Source: Gemmatimonadaceae bacterium
GTDB taxonomy: Bacteria > Gemmatimonadota > Gemmatimonadetes > Gemmatimonadales > Gemmatimonadaceae
DNA: 64,000 bases
NCBI GenBank assembly: GCA_030835125.1
Contig: JAUQWM010000014.1
Span: 1 to 64,000, forward strand
Reading direction: 5' to 3'
The stretch's first letter is position 1, and each line of letters opens with the position of its first letter. The notes under the pieces are model-generated. The model ran no database searches. It saw nothing but the letters and a program-made list of their open reading frames with translations, and had not been told where the DNA came from. The position numbers and the translations under genes were made by a program. Of this stretch, positions 18,722 through 27,858 are shown in pieces.

Positions 18722-20304
18722 ACCCGGCGGCGGTGGCGAACACACTCTGGCTCGCCAGCGGCATCGGCGCGTCACGCCGTTTTTCGCTGGCACTGGCCGG
18801 CATCCGTGAGGCACAGGAGCGGTGGCTGCGGCACCAGCTCGTCAGGCATGCGCGGAGCGAGTTCGGGCGCGCCCACGATTTCGCCGCGATCGAGTCCGCC
18901 GACAACTTCGCCCAGCGAGTCCCGCTCACCGATTACGCGACGCTGCAACCGTCGATCCGTCGCATCGCCGACGGCGAACCCGACGTCCTCGCCTGCGGCC
19001 GCGTGACCCACCTGGTGCCGACGAGCGGATCGACGGGCGCGCAGAAGCTTGTGCCCTTCAGCGCCTCCCTGCAGGCAGCATTCAGCGCCGCCGTGCGACC
19101 CTGGCTCGGCGACCTCGCCCGGCAGAGGCCGTCGCTCCTAGGCGGACCGGCCTACTGGTCAATCTCACCCATGACCGAAGCGACCGGCGCCGCCGGGAGC
19201 ACCGACGGCATTCCGGTCGGGTTCGCGGACGACGCGGAGTACGTCGGGGGCACGACCGCCTGGCTCCTGCGTCGCGCCCTGGCCGTTCCGGCCGAGGTGC
19301 GGCACGTACGGGACGCCACGACCTTCTGGCGCCTGACGACGCTGGCGATGCTCCGCGCGCGCGAACTGCGGCTCATTTCCGCCTGGCATCCGTCATTCGT
19401 TGACGTGCTCGTGTCGGCCGCGGCCGCGGCGTGGCCCGAGCTTCTCGACGCCATCGCCACGGGATCGTGTCCGTGGGAGGACGCCCTGCCGCCAGCGAAG
19501 GCCGCGCGCTGGCGCGTCCCCCCGGATCGCGCGCGCGCCGCGGAACTCCGCGCGATCGGCCCTGCCGATTGGCCGCGCTGGTGGCCGCGACTCACGGTCG
19601 TGAGCTGCTGGGGCGAGCAGGCCGCCGAGGCGGGTTGGCAGCGCCTTCGCGCGAGGCTGCCTGGGGTCCTCGTCCAGGCCAAGGGATTGCTGGCCACCGA
19701 GGCGGTCGTGACCATCCCCTACGGCGGGATGACGCCGCTCGCCGTCACGTCCCATTTCTTCGAGTTCATCGACCAGCGCGGAGAGGTCCGCCTGGCGCAC
19801 GAACTGGAGCGCGGCGGAGCGTACGAGGTCGTCGTCACCAATGGGGGCGGCTTCTGGCGCTACCGCCTCGGCGATATGGTCGAATGCGTCGGCTTCCTGC
19901 GCGAGGCGCCGTGCCTGCGATTCCTCGGGCGCGCGGGCCGGGTCAGCGACCTCCGTGGTGAGAAGCTCAGCGAGGTGTTCGCCGCCGAGGTGTTGCGCAC
20001 CGCCTGGGGCGGCGTTGCCGCGCCCGCGTATGCCGCGTTCCGGGCGAACGACGACGGCGATCGGGCCGGGTACGACCTCCTCGTGTCCATCGAGTCCCTC
20101 ACGGCACCGCCGGACGACATCGCCGCGCGCATAGACCACGCACTGTCGGCCAATCCACACTATGCCCTGGCGCGTCGACTGGGACAGCTCGCGCCGCTCC
20201 GCGTGATCCCGGTCAGTCCCGACAGCGCCCGGGAGGAACTCGTGGCGACGAGGTTGCGGATCGGGGAAACGAAGCCATCGGTGCTGTTCCTGAACGGCGA
20301 TTGA
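18718..20304 (+). CDS. GH3-family acyl-adenylating enzyme
   Basis: The 528-residue protein belongs to the GH3 branch of adenylate-forming enzymes, best known from plants where it conjugates hormone acids to amino acids. The phosphate-binding loop is TSGSTG at 102-107. Other blocks are AYWSISPMTEATG, LLATEAVVTIPYGGM, YEVVVTNGGGFWRYRLGDMVE and FLGRAGRVSDLRGEKLSE, matching the A3, A5 and A8-like motifs of the family. It should activate a carboxylic acid with ATP and pass it to an amine or thiol. The GTG start overlaps the previous stop. It ends the operon and is followed by a hairpin. Confidence 0.9.
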   Translation: MNPAAVANTLWLASGIGASRRFSLALAGIREAQERWLRHQLVRHARSEFGRAHDFAAIESADNFAQRVPLTDYATLQPSIRRIADGEPDVLACGRVTHLVPTSGSTGAQKLVPFSASLQAAFSAAVRPWLGDLARQRPSLLGGPAYWSISPMTEATGAAGSTDGIPVGFADDAEYVGGTTAWLLRRALAVPAEVRHVRDATTFWRLTTLAMLRARELRLISAWHPSFVDVLVSAAAAAWPELLDAIATGSCPWEDALPPAKAARWRVPPDRARAAELRAIGPADWPRWWPRLTVVSCWGEQAAEAGWQRLRARLPGVLVQAKGLLATEAVVTIPYGGMTPLAVTSHFFEFIDQRGEVRLAHELERGGAYEVVVTNGGGFWRYRLGDMVECVGFLREAPCLRFLGRAGRVSDLRGEKLSEVFAAEVLRTAWGGVAAPAYAAFRANDDGDRAGYDLLVSIESLTAPPDDIAARIDHALSANPHYALARRLGQLAPLRVIPVSPDSAREELVATRLRIGETKPSVLFLNGD

Positions 20305-20306
20305 GG

Positions 20307-20327
20307 CGCCGGCCGCCAGTGCCGGCG
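20307..20327 (+). terminator. candidate terminator hairpin after GH3 operon
   Basis: A 7-bp perfect stem, CGCCGGC pairing with GCCGGCG around a 7-base loop, starts 3 bases after the GH3 stop. The following GTTGTG has only a few T residues, so intrinsic termination is possible but not classical. Confidence 0.35.
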
Positions 20328-20385
20328 GTTGTGCGGGAGGGCGCCGCGTGCCACGATACCGCGCCACCCTGACCGGAGCCGCTTC

Positions 20386-21288
20386 GTGACTGCCTTTCGC
20401 ACCATCATGGCGTGCCTGTGCCTCATCGGCCTCGTCACCCTGCCGGTATCGGCCCAGCGGCCACTCAAGGTCTACATCTCCGTCGACATGGAGGGCATCG
20501 GCGGCGTGGTCACGAACGAGCAGCTGGGGCCTACGGGGTTCGAGTATGCCCGGGCGCGCCAGTTCATGACCGACGAGGCGCTGGCGGCCATCCAGGGCGC
20601 GCGCGACGCCGGTGCTACCGAGATCCTCGTCAGCGACTCGCACGGCAACGGCCAGAACCTTCTCATCGACCAGTTGCCGGCGGACGTGCGGGTGATCCGC
20701 TCGTGGCCGCGACCCTTGATGATGATGGAAGGCATCGACTCGTCGTTCAGCGCCGCGGTGTTCATCGGGTACCACGCGTCAACGGCCAACGTGCGTGGCG
20801 TCCGGGCACACACGATGTCGAGTGCGACCCTGACCGGCGTGAAGCTCAATGGCGTGGAAGTCCCCGAGGGCGGGCTGAATGCCGCGATCGCGGGACACTT
20901 CGGCGTGCCGGTGGTCGCCATCAGCGGTGACGACGCCGCGGTGGCCGAGGTCCGGCAGTTCACCGGGCCGATTCCGGGCGCCGAGGTGAAGCGCGCGATC
21001 TCGTTCCACTCGGCGTCGACCCTCACACCGAAGGCCTCGCAGGAACTGGTCCGCACCCGGGTCAGGGCCGGCGTCGAGCAACGGGCGTCCGCGAAGCCGT
21101 ACATGGTGCACGGACCCATCACGCTGGAGATGTCGTTCAAGAACTACCGCGCCGCCGAGCTGCTGGCGTACCTGCCGATCGTCACGCGCATGAATGCGCA
21201 CACGATCCGGTTCGTCGGCAGAGACATCGTCGAGGTCTCGAGGTTCATCGAATTCGTCAACTCGTACCAGCCGGACATCACGCCGTGA
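20386..21288 (+). CDS. M55-family D-aminopeptidase (DppA-like), exported
   Basis: The 300-residue protein is read from a GTG with GGAG 8 bases upstream; an ATG 7 codons later is the alternative. A signal peptide (CLCLIGLVTLPVSAQ) precedes the M55 domain. The family metal motif is VDMEG, with D34 and E36. H86 in SDSHG and H130 in GYHA complete the visible ligands. The segment GDDAAVAEV and the lysine-rich FHSASTLTPKASQ are also typical. DppA cleaves short peptides with N-terminal D-residues, so this enzyme probably recycles peptidoglycan-derived D-peptides in the periplasm. It is a single gene. Confidence 0.9.
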   Translation: MTAFRTIMACLCLIGLVTLPVSAQRPLKVYISVDMEGIGGVVTNEQLGPTGFEYARARQFMTDEALAAIQGARDAGATEILVSDSHGNGQNLLIDQLPADVRVIRSWPRPLMMMEGIDSSFSAAVFIGYHASTANVRGVRAHTMSSATLTGVKLNGVEVPEGGLNAAIAGHFGVPVVAISGDDAAVAEVRQFTGPIPGAEVKRAISFHSASTLTPKASQELVRTRVRAGVEQRASAKPYMVHGPITLEMSFKNYRAAELLAYLPIVTRMNAHTIRFVGRDIVEVSRFIEFVNSYQPDITP

Positions 21289-21318
21289 GGCGCACCCTTT
21301 TTCCGGCGCGACCGCGCC

Positions 21319-23001
21319 ATGGGTGACCCCATGAGCGACGTCGCCGTGAAGCTCCCGCCGGGCTTGCAGGGCCGCTACCGCGTCGAGCGCGAAGTGGGGC
21401 GCGGAGGCATGGGCGCCGTCTTCCTGGCCGTCGACCTGCGGCTGGATCGCCCGGTGGCGCTGAAGGTGCTGCCGCCGGAATTCGCGACCGACGTGGCGCT
21501 GCGCGAGCGATTCCTCCGGGAGACGCGAACCGCCGCGTCTTTCTCGCACCCGAACATCGTCCCGGTGCACTCGGTGGAGGAGGATGCCGGTTCCCTCGCC
21601 TTCGTCATGGGGTTTGTCGAGGGGGAGAGCCTGGCTGCCCGCGTCGCACGCACCGGCCCGCTCGACGTGCGGAGCGTGGTACGCCTGCTCCAAGACGTGG
21701 CCTACGCGCTGGCGTACGCGCACGGTCGCGGCGTGGTCCATCGCGACATCAAGCCGGACAACATCATGATCGAGCGGGCGACCGGCCGCGCGCTCGTCAT
21801 GGATTTCGGGATCTCGCGCTCGATCGTCCAGCCGGCCGAGGCGCAGGGCCTGACCCGGATCGGGGAGATCGTGGGGACCCCGGAGTACATGAGCCCCGAG
21901 CAGGCGTCCGCGGACCACGTCGACGGCCGCAGCGACCTGTATGCGCTGGGCCTGGTGGCACTGTTCGCCCTGACGGGCCGCGCGCCGATCGGTGGCGGAT
22001 CCACCCAGCAGCTCATCGTCAGGCAGCTCACCGAGGTGCTGCCGCCCGCGGCCTCGCTCCGCCCCGACCTGCCGCCCGCGCTCGCGGACGCCATCGACCG
22101 CTGTGTCGCCAAGGCACCCGACGAGCGGTTCGCCACCGCCGAAGCCCTGGTCGAGGCCATCGACAGCGCTCAACTGGCCGCCCCCGAGATCCCACTGCCC
22201 ATCCGGCTCTTCGCCCAGGAGGCGGCGACGTTAGGCATGGTGCTGTCCTTCTTCGCCGTCATCAGCTGGGTGATCGTGGCCACGCTCTCGCGCCTGACGG
22301 GCGGCATCGATGCCTGGCTGCCGGTGATGCTGCTCATGGGCGTGGTGCTCACGCGGGTGCTGCAGGCGCGGTCGGAAGCCGGCCGGCTGGCGGCGGCGGG
22401 ATTCACGGTCGACCATGTCATGGCGGGGATGCGCGCCGTGGTCGAGGAGCGGGCCACCGTCCGGGCCGCGGTCGGCACCAGCGCGGCCGTGCGAAAGCGC
22501 CGGAGGCGCACGGTGACGATCGCGCTCCTGCAGCTGCCCGTGGCTGCCCTGTTCGCAAAGCTCGCGCTGGACAGTCGGGAGCAGGTCGGGCCCTCGAGCT
22601 ACCGGGTTGGATTCGGTGCCACGACGCTCGTCGTCACCGCGCTCATCCTCACCGGCGTGAGTTTCGTTCTCCTCATTCGCAGCCCGTTCCGGGCGCCGAT
22701 CGGCGAGCGCCTCTTCCGGCTGGTGTGGCTTGGTCCCTTCGGCCGGGCCTTCGTGCGTGGGGCGATGCGTCAGGCGGGTAAGGCGGCAGGAAGTCCGGAG
22801 TCCTCGGCCACTGCGGTGCGCGTGCCCGCGGCACCAATGGTCGCGCGGACGCCGGCCCCAACGCCAGGCACCGTGGCGGTCACGGTCACCGGGCACCTGG
22901 TGCCGGTTGCGCCTGGCGATGGGACCGATGTGCGTCTCGATCGGATCGAGGCGCGACTGGCCGCCATCGAGCGCGCGGTGACACGGCCGGGCCGGGGATG
23001 A
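21319..23001 (+). CDS. PknB-type Ser/Thr kinase with four-helix membrane tail
   Basis: The 560-residue kinase has its glycine loop GRGGMGAVF at 27-35, K49, HRDIKPDN from H141, and MDFGISRS and YMSPEQASA in the activation segment. Catalysis looks intact. The tail has four hydrophobic helices near 304-326, 330-346, 397-413 and 440-460, then an Ala/Pro/Val-rich stretch and a short coiled coil. This polytopic tail is common in Gemmatimonadota-type kinases; its signal is unknown. ATG 21331 is an alternative start. Its TTA-GGC codon pair at 22231 lies in one of the dispersed octamers. Confidence 0.92.
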   Translation: MGDPMSDVAVKLPPGLQGRYRVEREVGRGGMGAVFLAVDLRLDRPVALKVLPPEFATDVALRERFLRETRTAASFSHPNIVPVHSVEEDAGSLAFVMGFVEGESLAARVARTGPLDVRSVVRLLQDVAYALAYAHGRGVVHRDIKPDNIMIERATGRALVMDFGISRSIVQPAEAQGLTRIGEIVGTPEYMSPEQASADHVDGRSDLYALGLVALFALTGRAPIGGGSTQQLIVRQLTEVLPPAASLRPDLPPALADAIDRCVAKAPDERFATAEALVEAIDSAQLAAPEIPLPIRLFAQEAATLGMVLSFFAVISWVIVATLSRLTGGIDAWLPVMLLMGVVLTRVLQARSEAGRLAAAGFTVDHVMAGMRAVVEERATVRAAVGTSAAVRKRRRRTVTIALLQLPVAALFAKLALDSREQVGPSSYRVGFGATTLVVTALILTGVSFVLLIRSPFRAPIGERLFRLVWLGPFGRAFVRGAMRQAGKAAGSPESSATAVRVPAAPMVARTPAPTPGTVAVTVTGHLVPVAPGDGTDVRLDRIEARLAAIERAVTRPGRG

Positions 23002-23038
23002 ATCCCGGTGCCTCCCGGTTCCCTGCGCGCCACGGGTG

Positions 23039-24160
23039 TCAGTCGAGCGACTTCCGGAACCGCATGGAGCTGACGGTGATGAGGAGGACGGCGAACGCGC
23101 ACAGGGACGCGACGTCCTTCCAGATCGAGCCGAGTTCGGTCCCCTTGAGCAGGATCCCGCGCATGATCCTGAGGAAGTAGGTCAGGGGAATTGCGCCGCC
23201 GATCCACTGGGCGAACCCCGGCATCGCCTCACGCGGGAACATGAAGCCCGACAGGAGGATGGAGGGCAGGATCACGAGGAAGCTCAACTGCATCGCCTGC
23301 ACCTGGGTCTTCACCGCCGTCGAGATGAAGAGCCCGAGCGCGAGGCTCGCGAGGATGAACGGTGCCGTGGCCACATAGAGCAGCAGCAGGCTGCCGCGAA
23401 TGGGCACGTCGAACACGAAGCGCCCGAGGATCAGGATGACGGTGATCTGGACGTACCCGACGAGCGCGAACGGCAGGATCTTGCCCAGCATCAGCCCGGC
23501 GCGGGTCACCGGGGTCACGATGAGCTGCTCGAGGGTGCCGCGCTCCCGCTCGCGCACGATGGACATCGAGGTGATGGCCGACAGCGTGAGGGTGAGGATG
23601 AGGCCCGCCACGCCGGGCACGATGTAGATCGCGCTCTCGAGGGCGGGATTGTACCACGGCCGCACCCGGACCTCGAGCCGCCCGGTGCCGGCGCGCGCGG
23701 CGCCGAGGGCCGCGTTGCGGGCGGACGACGCGAGCGCCGCGGCGGCAATGGCCGCCTGCGAGGCCAGCGGATCGGCGGCGTCGATGATCACCTGCGCGGT
23801 GGCCGTGCGCCGTCGCTTGAGGTCCGTCTCGAAGCCCGGCGGGATGACCACCGCCGCGCGCGCGTCGCCACGCTCGATGGCCAGGCGCATCTCGTCACGG
23901 TCGGCGACCGCGCCGATGACGTCGAAATTGCCCGTGTTGGCCATGGCCTGCACCAGGGCCCGGCTCTCGGTGGATTGCGACTCGTCCAGCACGACGGCCG
24001 GGAGGTGCCGCACTTCCATGCGGATCGCGAACCCGAACAGCAGCAGCTGGATCGCCGGAATGCCGACCAGCATGCCCAGGGTGAAGCGGTCCCGCCGCAT
24101 CTGGACGAGTTCCTTCCAGAGCATGGGCCAGAGCGGCGAACGACCGATCCGTTCGAGCAC
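23039..24160 (-). CDS. ABC-2 type transporter permease
   Basis: The 373-residue permease resembles YbhS/YbhR. An N-terminal membrane anchor (MLVGIPAIQLLLFGFAI) is followed by a large extracytoplasmic domain and five C-terminal helices. The ABC-2 signature is present (VRERERGTLEQLIVTPVTRAGLMLGKILPF). The GTG start overlaps the ATPase stop by one base (TAGTG). Only one permease gene is present, unlike the ybhFSR arrangement, so it probably forms a homodimer. It is the last gene of the TetR-HlyD-ATPase-permease operon. Confidence 0.92.
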   Translation of the reverse strand: MLERIGRSPLWPMLWKELVQMRRDRFTLGMLVGIPAIQLLLFGFAIRMEVRHLPAVVLDESQSTESRALVQAMANTGNFDVIGAVADRDEMRLAIERGDARAAVVIPPGFETDLKRRRTATAQVIIDAADPLASQAAIAAAALASSARNAALGAARAGTGRLEVRVRPWYNPALESAIYIVPGVAGLILTLTLSAITSMSIVRERERGTLEQLIVTPVTRAGLMLGKILPFALVGYVQITVILILGRFVFDVPIRGSLLLLYVATAPFILASLALGLFISTAVKTQVQAMQLSFLVILPSILLSGFMFPREAMPGFAQWIGGAIPLTYFLRIMRGILLKGTELGSIWKDVASLCAFAVLLITVSSMRFRKSLD

Positions 24161-24984
24161 TAGGTCCGGTCCCTCCCCGGGGCCGCCGGCCCCCGGCCCG
24201 CGGCCTCGAGGTCCTCGTCCCGCCGTTGCAGCTCGATGAAGACGTCCTCGATCGTCGGCTGGCCGAAGGCGTGCGATACCTCGTCCACGGTGCCTAACGC
24301 TATGAGGTGTCCGCGCGACAGGAACCCGAGCCGCTGGCACCGCTCGGCCTCGTCCATGTAGTGCGTCGTGACCAGGATCGTCGTCCCGCCCCGCGCGAGG
24401 CCGTAGATCCACTCCCAGAACAGCCGCCGCGACGCGGGGTCGACGCCCGCGGTCGGTTCATCCAGGAACAGCATGTCGGGTTCGTGCGCCGTCGCACAGG
24501 CAAGGGCGAGCCGCTGCTTCCATCCGCCGGACAGCGTGCCCGCCATCTGGTCCCGCCGCGGACGCAGGCCGAGGTCGTCGAGCAGGCCCTCGATCCGCCG
24601 GTCCCGATCCCGCCCCCGCAGTCCGTACATCGACGCGTAGAAGCGGATGTTCTCCCGGATGGTCAGGTCGTCGTACAGGCCGTACCGCTGCGACATGTAA
24701 CCGATCCGGCGCCGCACGCCCTCCGGATCCCTGGCAACGTCGACGCCGACCACGGTGGCCTCGCCGGCCGTGGGCTCAAGGAGCCCGCACAGCATGCGAA
24801 TCGTTGTGGTCTTGCCGGACCCGTTCGGCCCGAGCAACCCGAACACTTCACCGCGGAGGATGTCGAGGTCGAGCGACTCGACCGCGACGAGCGTCCCGAA
24901 CACCTTCCGCAGGCCGGTCGTCCGCACCGCGACGTCTCCGTCGACGCGCGGCGTGATGTCCGGTCCTGGCGCGGGAGCGCTCAC
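24160..24984 (-). CDS. ABC transporter ATP-binding protein (exporter)
   Basis: This 274-residue ATPase powers the adjacent ABC-2 permease. Walker A is GPNGSGKTT, the Q-loop region YMSQRYGLYDDLT, the signature LSGGW, Walker B MLFLDEPTAGVDP and the switch histidine in TTHYMDEAE. The signature differs from the usual LSGGQ, as in YbhF/CcmA-like exporters. The start overlaps the HlyD-protein stop as ATGA, so the two are translationally coupled. It belongs to the DRA/CcmA class of drug or lipid exporters; the cargo is not evident. Confidence 0.94.
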   Translation of the reverse strand: MSAPAPGPDITPRVDGDVAVRTTGLRKVFGTLVAVESLDLDILRGEVFGLLGPNGSGKTTTIRMLCGLLEPTAGEATVVGVDVARDPEGVRRRIGYMSQRYGLYDDLTIRENIRFYASMYGLRGRDRDRRIEGLLDDLGLRPRRDQMAGTLSGGWKQRLALACATAHEPDMLFLDEPTAGVDPASRRLFWEWIYGLARGGTTILVTTHYMDEAERCQRLGFLSRGHLIALGTVDEVSHAFGQPTIEDVFIELQRRDEDLEAAGRGPAAPGRDRT

Positions 24985-25988
24985 GGGCTGTTCGGTGGGG
25001 AGGTGTCCGGCGGGGCCCCGGTCGCGCGCACGCGGTCGCTGAACACGGCGGTGGCTGGAAGGCCCGCCTTGAGCGTGCCGGTGGAATCCGTGAACTCCAG
25101 CCGCACCCCGAAGAGCAGGTCGGCGCGCTCGCGCTCGGTCAACGCGACGCGCGGCGTGAACTCGGCGGTCGTGGCGATGGATGCCACCCGCCCGTCGAAC
25201 ACCCGGCCCTCGAGCCCGTCGATCGTGACCGGGATGGTATCGCCGATCGAGAGTGCCGCGACCACCGGCGCGGTGACGTAGACGCGGACCCAGGCATGCC
25301 GGGCGTCGCCTAACGACACAATCGGGATCCCGGCGGCCACCACTTCCCCCGCCTCGGCATGGCGGGCAAGCACCTGCCCGTCGACGGGAGCGAGGAGCAC
25401 CAGGTCGCCCGCCGCGGCCATCCCCATGGCGAGCTGGGCGCGCGCGGTCGCGACGGCGGCACGCGCGGCCTGAACGCGGTCGGGGCGCGGACCCGCCTCG
25501 AGCAGGCGGAGCGCGTCCCGCACCGCATCCCGCCGGGCGCCGGCCACGCGCGCGGCGCCGGCGGCGGCATCGAACGCCGACTGGCTGACCCCGCCGGCGG
25601 CCAGCAACCGGGCGAGTCTCGTCGAATCGGACGCCGTGCGCTCGGCGTCCGATTCCGCGCTCCGCAGCTCCGCGCGCGCCCGGTCGAGTTCCTCGGGGCG
25701 CGCTCCCCGTTCGAGGTCGCGAAGTTCGGACTCCGCGGCCATGACCCGGGCCCGACGCTGGTCGATGTCCTGCGGGAGGCCGGTCTGGGAGAGCACCGCG
25801 ATCGTGTCTCCGGCCTGCACCACGGCCCCCTCCTCGACGGCCACGCGAACGATGCGGCCCGGCTGGCTCGCGGCGACATCGGTCTGCGTGAACTCGATGG
25901 TACCGGTGGCAGACGGGGGTTCATTGCGAGCGCACGCGCCGAGGGAGAGGACCGCGCCGAGGGCAACGCAGCGGACCGCGGAAGTCAT
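24981..25988 (-). CDS. HlyD-family membrane fusion lipoprotein
   Basis: The 335-residue periplasmic adaptor has a lipobox (LGAVLSLGAC, Cys19). A lipoyl-like half (GRIVRVAVEEGAVVQAGDTI) is followed by a long alpha hairpin rich in Arg/Ala/Glu, the returning lipoyl half (LLAPVDGQVLARHAEAGEVV) and a beta-barrel domain. It bridges the inner-membrane exporter to an outer-membrane channel, which is not encoded here. It resembles YbhG. It overlaps the regulator upstream and the ATPase downstream by 4 bases each. Confidence 0.92.
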   Translation of the reverse strand: MTSAVRCVALGAVLSLGACARNEPPSATGTIEFTQTDVAASQPGRIVRVAVEEGAVVQAGDTIAVLSQTGLPQDIDQRRARVMAAESELRDLERGARPEELDRARAELRSAESDAERTASDSTRLARLLAAGGVSQSAFDAAAGAARVAGARRDAVRDALRLLEAGPRPDRVQAARAAVATARAQLAMGMAAAGDLVLLAPVDGQVLARHAEAGEVVAAGIPIVSLGDARHAWVRVYVTAPVVAALSIGDTIPVTIDGLEGRVFDGRVASIATTAEFTPRVALTERERADLLFGVRLEFTDSTGTLKAGLPATAVFSDRVRATGAPPDTSPPNSP

Positions 25989-26653
25989 GTCGTCGTTTCC
26001 TCGAGCCGATTGGATGCGCGGGTGGCCGGGACCGCGGGACGGCGAAGCGCCGCGAGCGCGAAGTCGGCGGCATGTTGGCCGAACGCCTGGATATCGCCGT
26101 CGGTCGGTCCATCGAGTCCACGCCCAAGCAGGATGCCGGCGATCGGACTCGCGAGGACCAGGTATCCAACCTGCGCGATGGTTGAGATGGCGGCGAAGGT
26201 GGGATCAATGTCGGGCCTGAACTCTCCAGTGGCCTGACCGTCGGCGATCGCCTTGGTGAGTTCCTGGAAGAGCGTGGCCGAGAGATGGCGGATGGCCGGT
26301 TCCGCGTGAGCGGCCTTCCAGTCGATGAGTTCCCTGGCGAGCAGCACAGGGAGGTGCGGATTTCCGGCCAGGACTGCGACCTGGCTCTCGACGACTCCGC
26401 GAACCACGCGCTCTGGGTCGGATCCAGGGGCTATCCGGCGTCGAGCTCCGTCTGCGATGGTCCCGATTACCCTTTCCAGTACATGGCGGTAAAGTGCCGC
26501 CTTACTGTCATGATAATAGTAGATCAGCGCCGAGTTCTGGCCGGATTCTGCGGCGATCATCTTGATAGTGGTCGCAGCGAATCCACGCCGGGCAAACAGC
26601 TGCTCCGCGGCATCCATGATTGCCGTGCTGGCATCGGGGACTCGATCGATCAC
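25985..26653 (-). CDS. TetR-family repressor of the exporter operon
   Basis: The 222-residue regulator has a TetR helix-turn-helix at about 10-55 (IMDAAEQLFARRGFAATTIKMIAAESG, then ALIYYYHDSKAALYRHV). A ligand-binding C-terminus with no clear identity follows. The GTG start lies 4 residues before the usual family start and lacks a clear ribosome site. It heads the exporter operon, as ybiH/cecR does for ybhG-ybhFSR, so it probably represses its own operon and responds to the exported compound (inference). Confidence 0.92.
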   Translation of the reverse strand: MIDRVPDASTAIMDAAEQLFARRGFAATTIKMIAAESGQNSALIYYYHDSKAALYRHVLERVIGTIADGARRRIAPGSDPERVVRGVVESQVAVLAGNPHLPVLLARELIDWKAAHAEPAIRHLSATLFQELTKAIADGQATGEFRPDIDPTFAAISTIAQVGYLVLASPIAGILLGRGLDGPTDGDIQAFGQHAADFALAALRRPAVPATRASNRLEETTT

Positions 26654-26661
26654 GGGAGTTA

Positions 26662-26680
26662 ACTAATTGATTAATTGAGT
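26662..26680. promoter_or_regulatory. candidate TetR operator upstream of exporter operon
   Basis: This 19-bp imperfect dyad has ACT and AGT outer arms, with 6 of 9 pairs complementary around a central T. It holds a direct repeat TAATTGA at 26664-26670 and 26672-26678. It is strikingly AT-rich for this window and starts 9 bases upstream of the TetR gene start. Position and composition fit an autoregulatory operator overlapping the promoter; no binding data are available here. Confidence 0.45.
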
Positions 26681-26820
26681 ACGGTCAACCCGCGCGGATC
26701 CACCCAAAGTCCTCCGCAATCGCCAATCCCCGTGTTGTTCGACCTGCGCTTCGACCCTAACCTAGGCTCACCAACCTTCCGTCCAACCCTCACGATGTCC
26801 GTTTCCATACCCCCTGGCGC

Positions 26821-27858
26821 ATGAGCGGACCTGGCGCCCCACCGCGGAGCGAGTCCGAACTCGACGAGGCGCTGTCCCGACCGACGCCCGCCGTCGTCGA
26901 GGCACTCCTCGCCTGCCCCGGCGACGTCGCCATCCTCGGCGCCGGCGGGAAACTCGGACCGACCGTCGCCCGGCTGGTGCGGCGTGCCGCCGACCATGCC
27001 GGGTCGGACCGTCGCGTCTATGCCGTGTCGCGCTTCGCCGACGCCACCATGGCCGAGCGGCTGGAGGAGGCCAACATCGAGGTGCTGCGCGCTGACCTCG
27101 CCGACTGGGCCTCGCTGGCGTCGCTCCCCGAGGTGCCTAACGTCCTCTTCCTGGCCGGCCAGAAGTTCGGCACCCGGTCGCTGCCGTCCACGACCTGGGT
27201 CACCAATACCGTGGTGCCAGCGCTGGTGGCCGATCGCTTTCGCGCCTCCCGCCTGGTCGTGCTGTCCACGGGGAACGTGTACCCCCTGTCACCGGTGCGG
27301 GGCGGCGGGTCCCGGGAGTCCGACACGCCGTCACCGGTCGGGGAATACGCCTGGTCCTGCCTGGGCCGTGAACGCGTCATCGAGCACGCCTCGCGAACGC
27401 GTGGCACGCGTGCCGCCATCGTGCGGTTGAACTATGCCGTGGACCTTCGCTACGGCGTGTTGGTCGACCTGGCGCTCAAGGTCGCGGCGGGAACGCCGAT
27501 CGACCTCGCCATGGGATGGGTGAACGTGATCTGGCAGGGGGATGCGGCCGCACAGGTGGTGCAGTGCCTCGCCAGGGCGTCCGTGCCCCCCTTCGTCCTC
27601 AACGTCGCCGGCCCGGAAGTGCTGGCCGTGCGCGCCGTGGCCCAGGAGTTCGGGCGACTGCTCGGTCGTGAGCCCGTCGTCACGGGGAGCGAGGCCGGTG
27701 ACGCGCTCCTCAGCAACACGGACCTCGCCCAGTCGCTCTGGGGACCGCCGTCCGTCGGCGCGGAACGGCTCATCGCCTGGGTGGCCGACTGGGTCTCGCA
27801 CGGTGGCGTCACGCTGGGCAAGCCGACGCACTACGAGCAGCGCGAGGGCAGCTTCTGA
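26821..27858 (+). CDS. atypical extended SDR (NAD-dependent epimerase/dehydratase-like)
   Basis: The 345-residue protein has an extended-SDR Rossmann core with GAGGKLG as the nucleotide loop, then NVLFLAGQKFGT and VVLSTGNVYP. The active-site tyrosine Y176 is present in GEYAWSCLGRE, but the YxxxK lysine position holds C180. Either the lysine is replaced or the enzyme uses another mechanism or has lost catalysis. Its stop overlaps the apparent start of the aldolase gene, so the two probably handle the same substrate, perhaps a sugar-acid or keto-acid. Confidence 0.82.
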   Translation: MSGPGAPPRSESELDEALSRPTPAVVEALLACPGDVAILGAGGKLGPTVARLVRRAADHAGSDRRVYAVSRFADATMAERLEEANIEVLRADLADWASLASLPEVPNVLFLAGQKFGTRSLPSTTWVTNTVVPALVADRFRASRLVVLSTGNVYPLSPVRGGGSRESDTPSPVGEYAWSCLGRERVIEHASRTRGTRAAIVRLNYAVDLRYGVLVDLALKVAAGTPIDLAMGWVNVIWQGDAAAQVVQCLARASVPPFVLNVAGPEVLAVRAVAQEFGRLLGREPVVTGSEAGDALLSNTDLAQSLWGPPSVGAERLIAWVADWVSHGGVTLGKPTHYEQREGSF

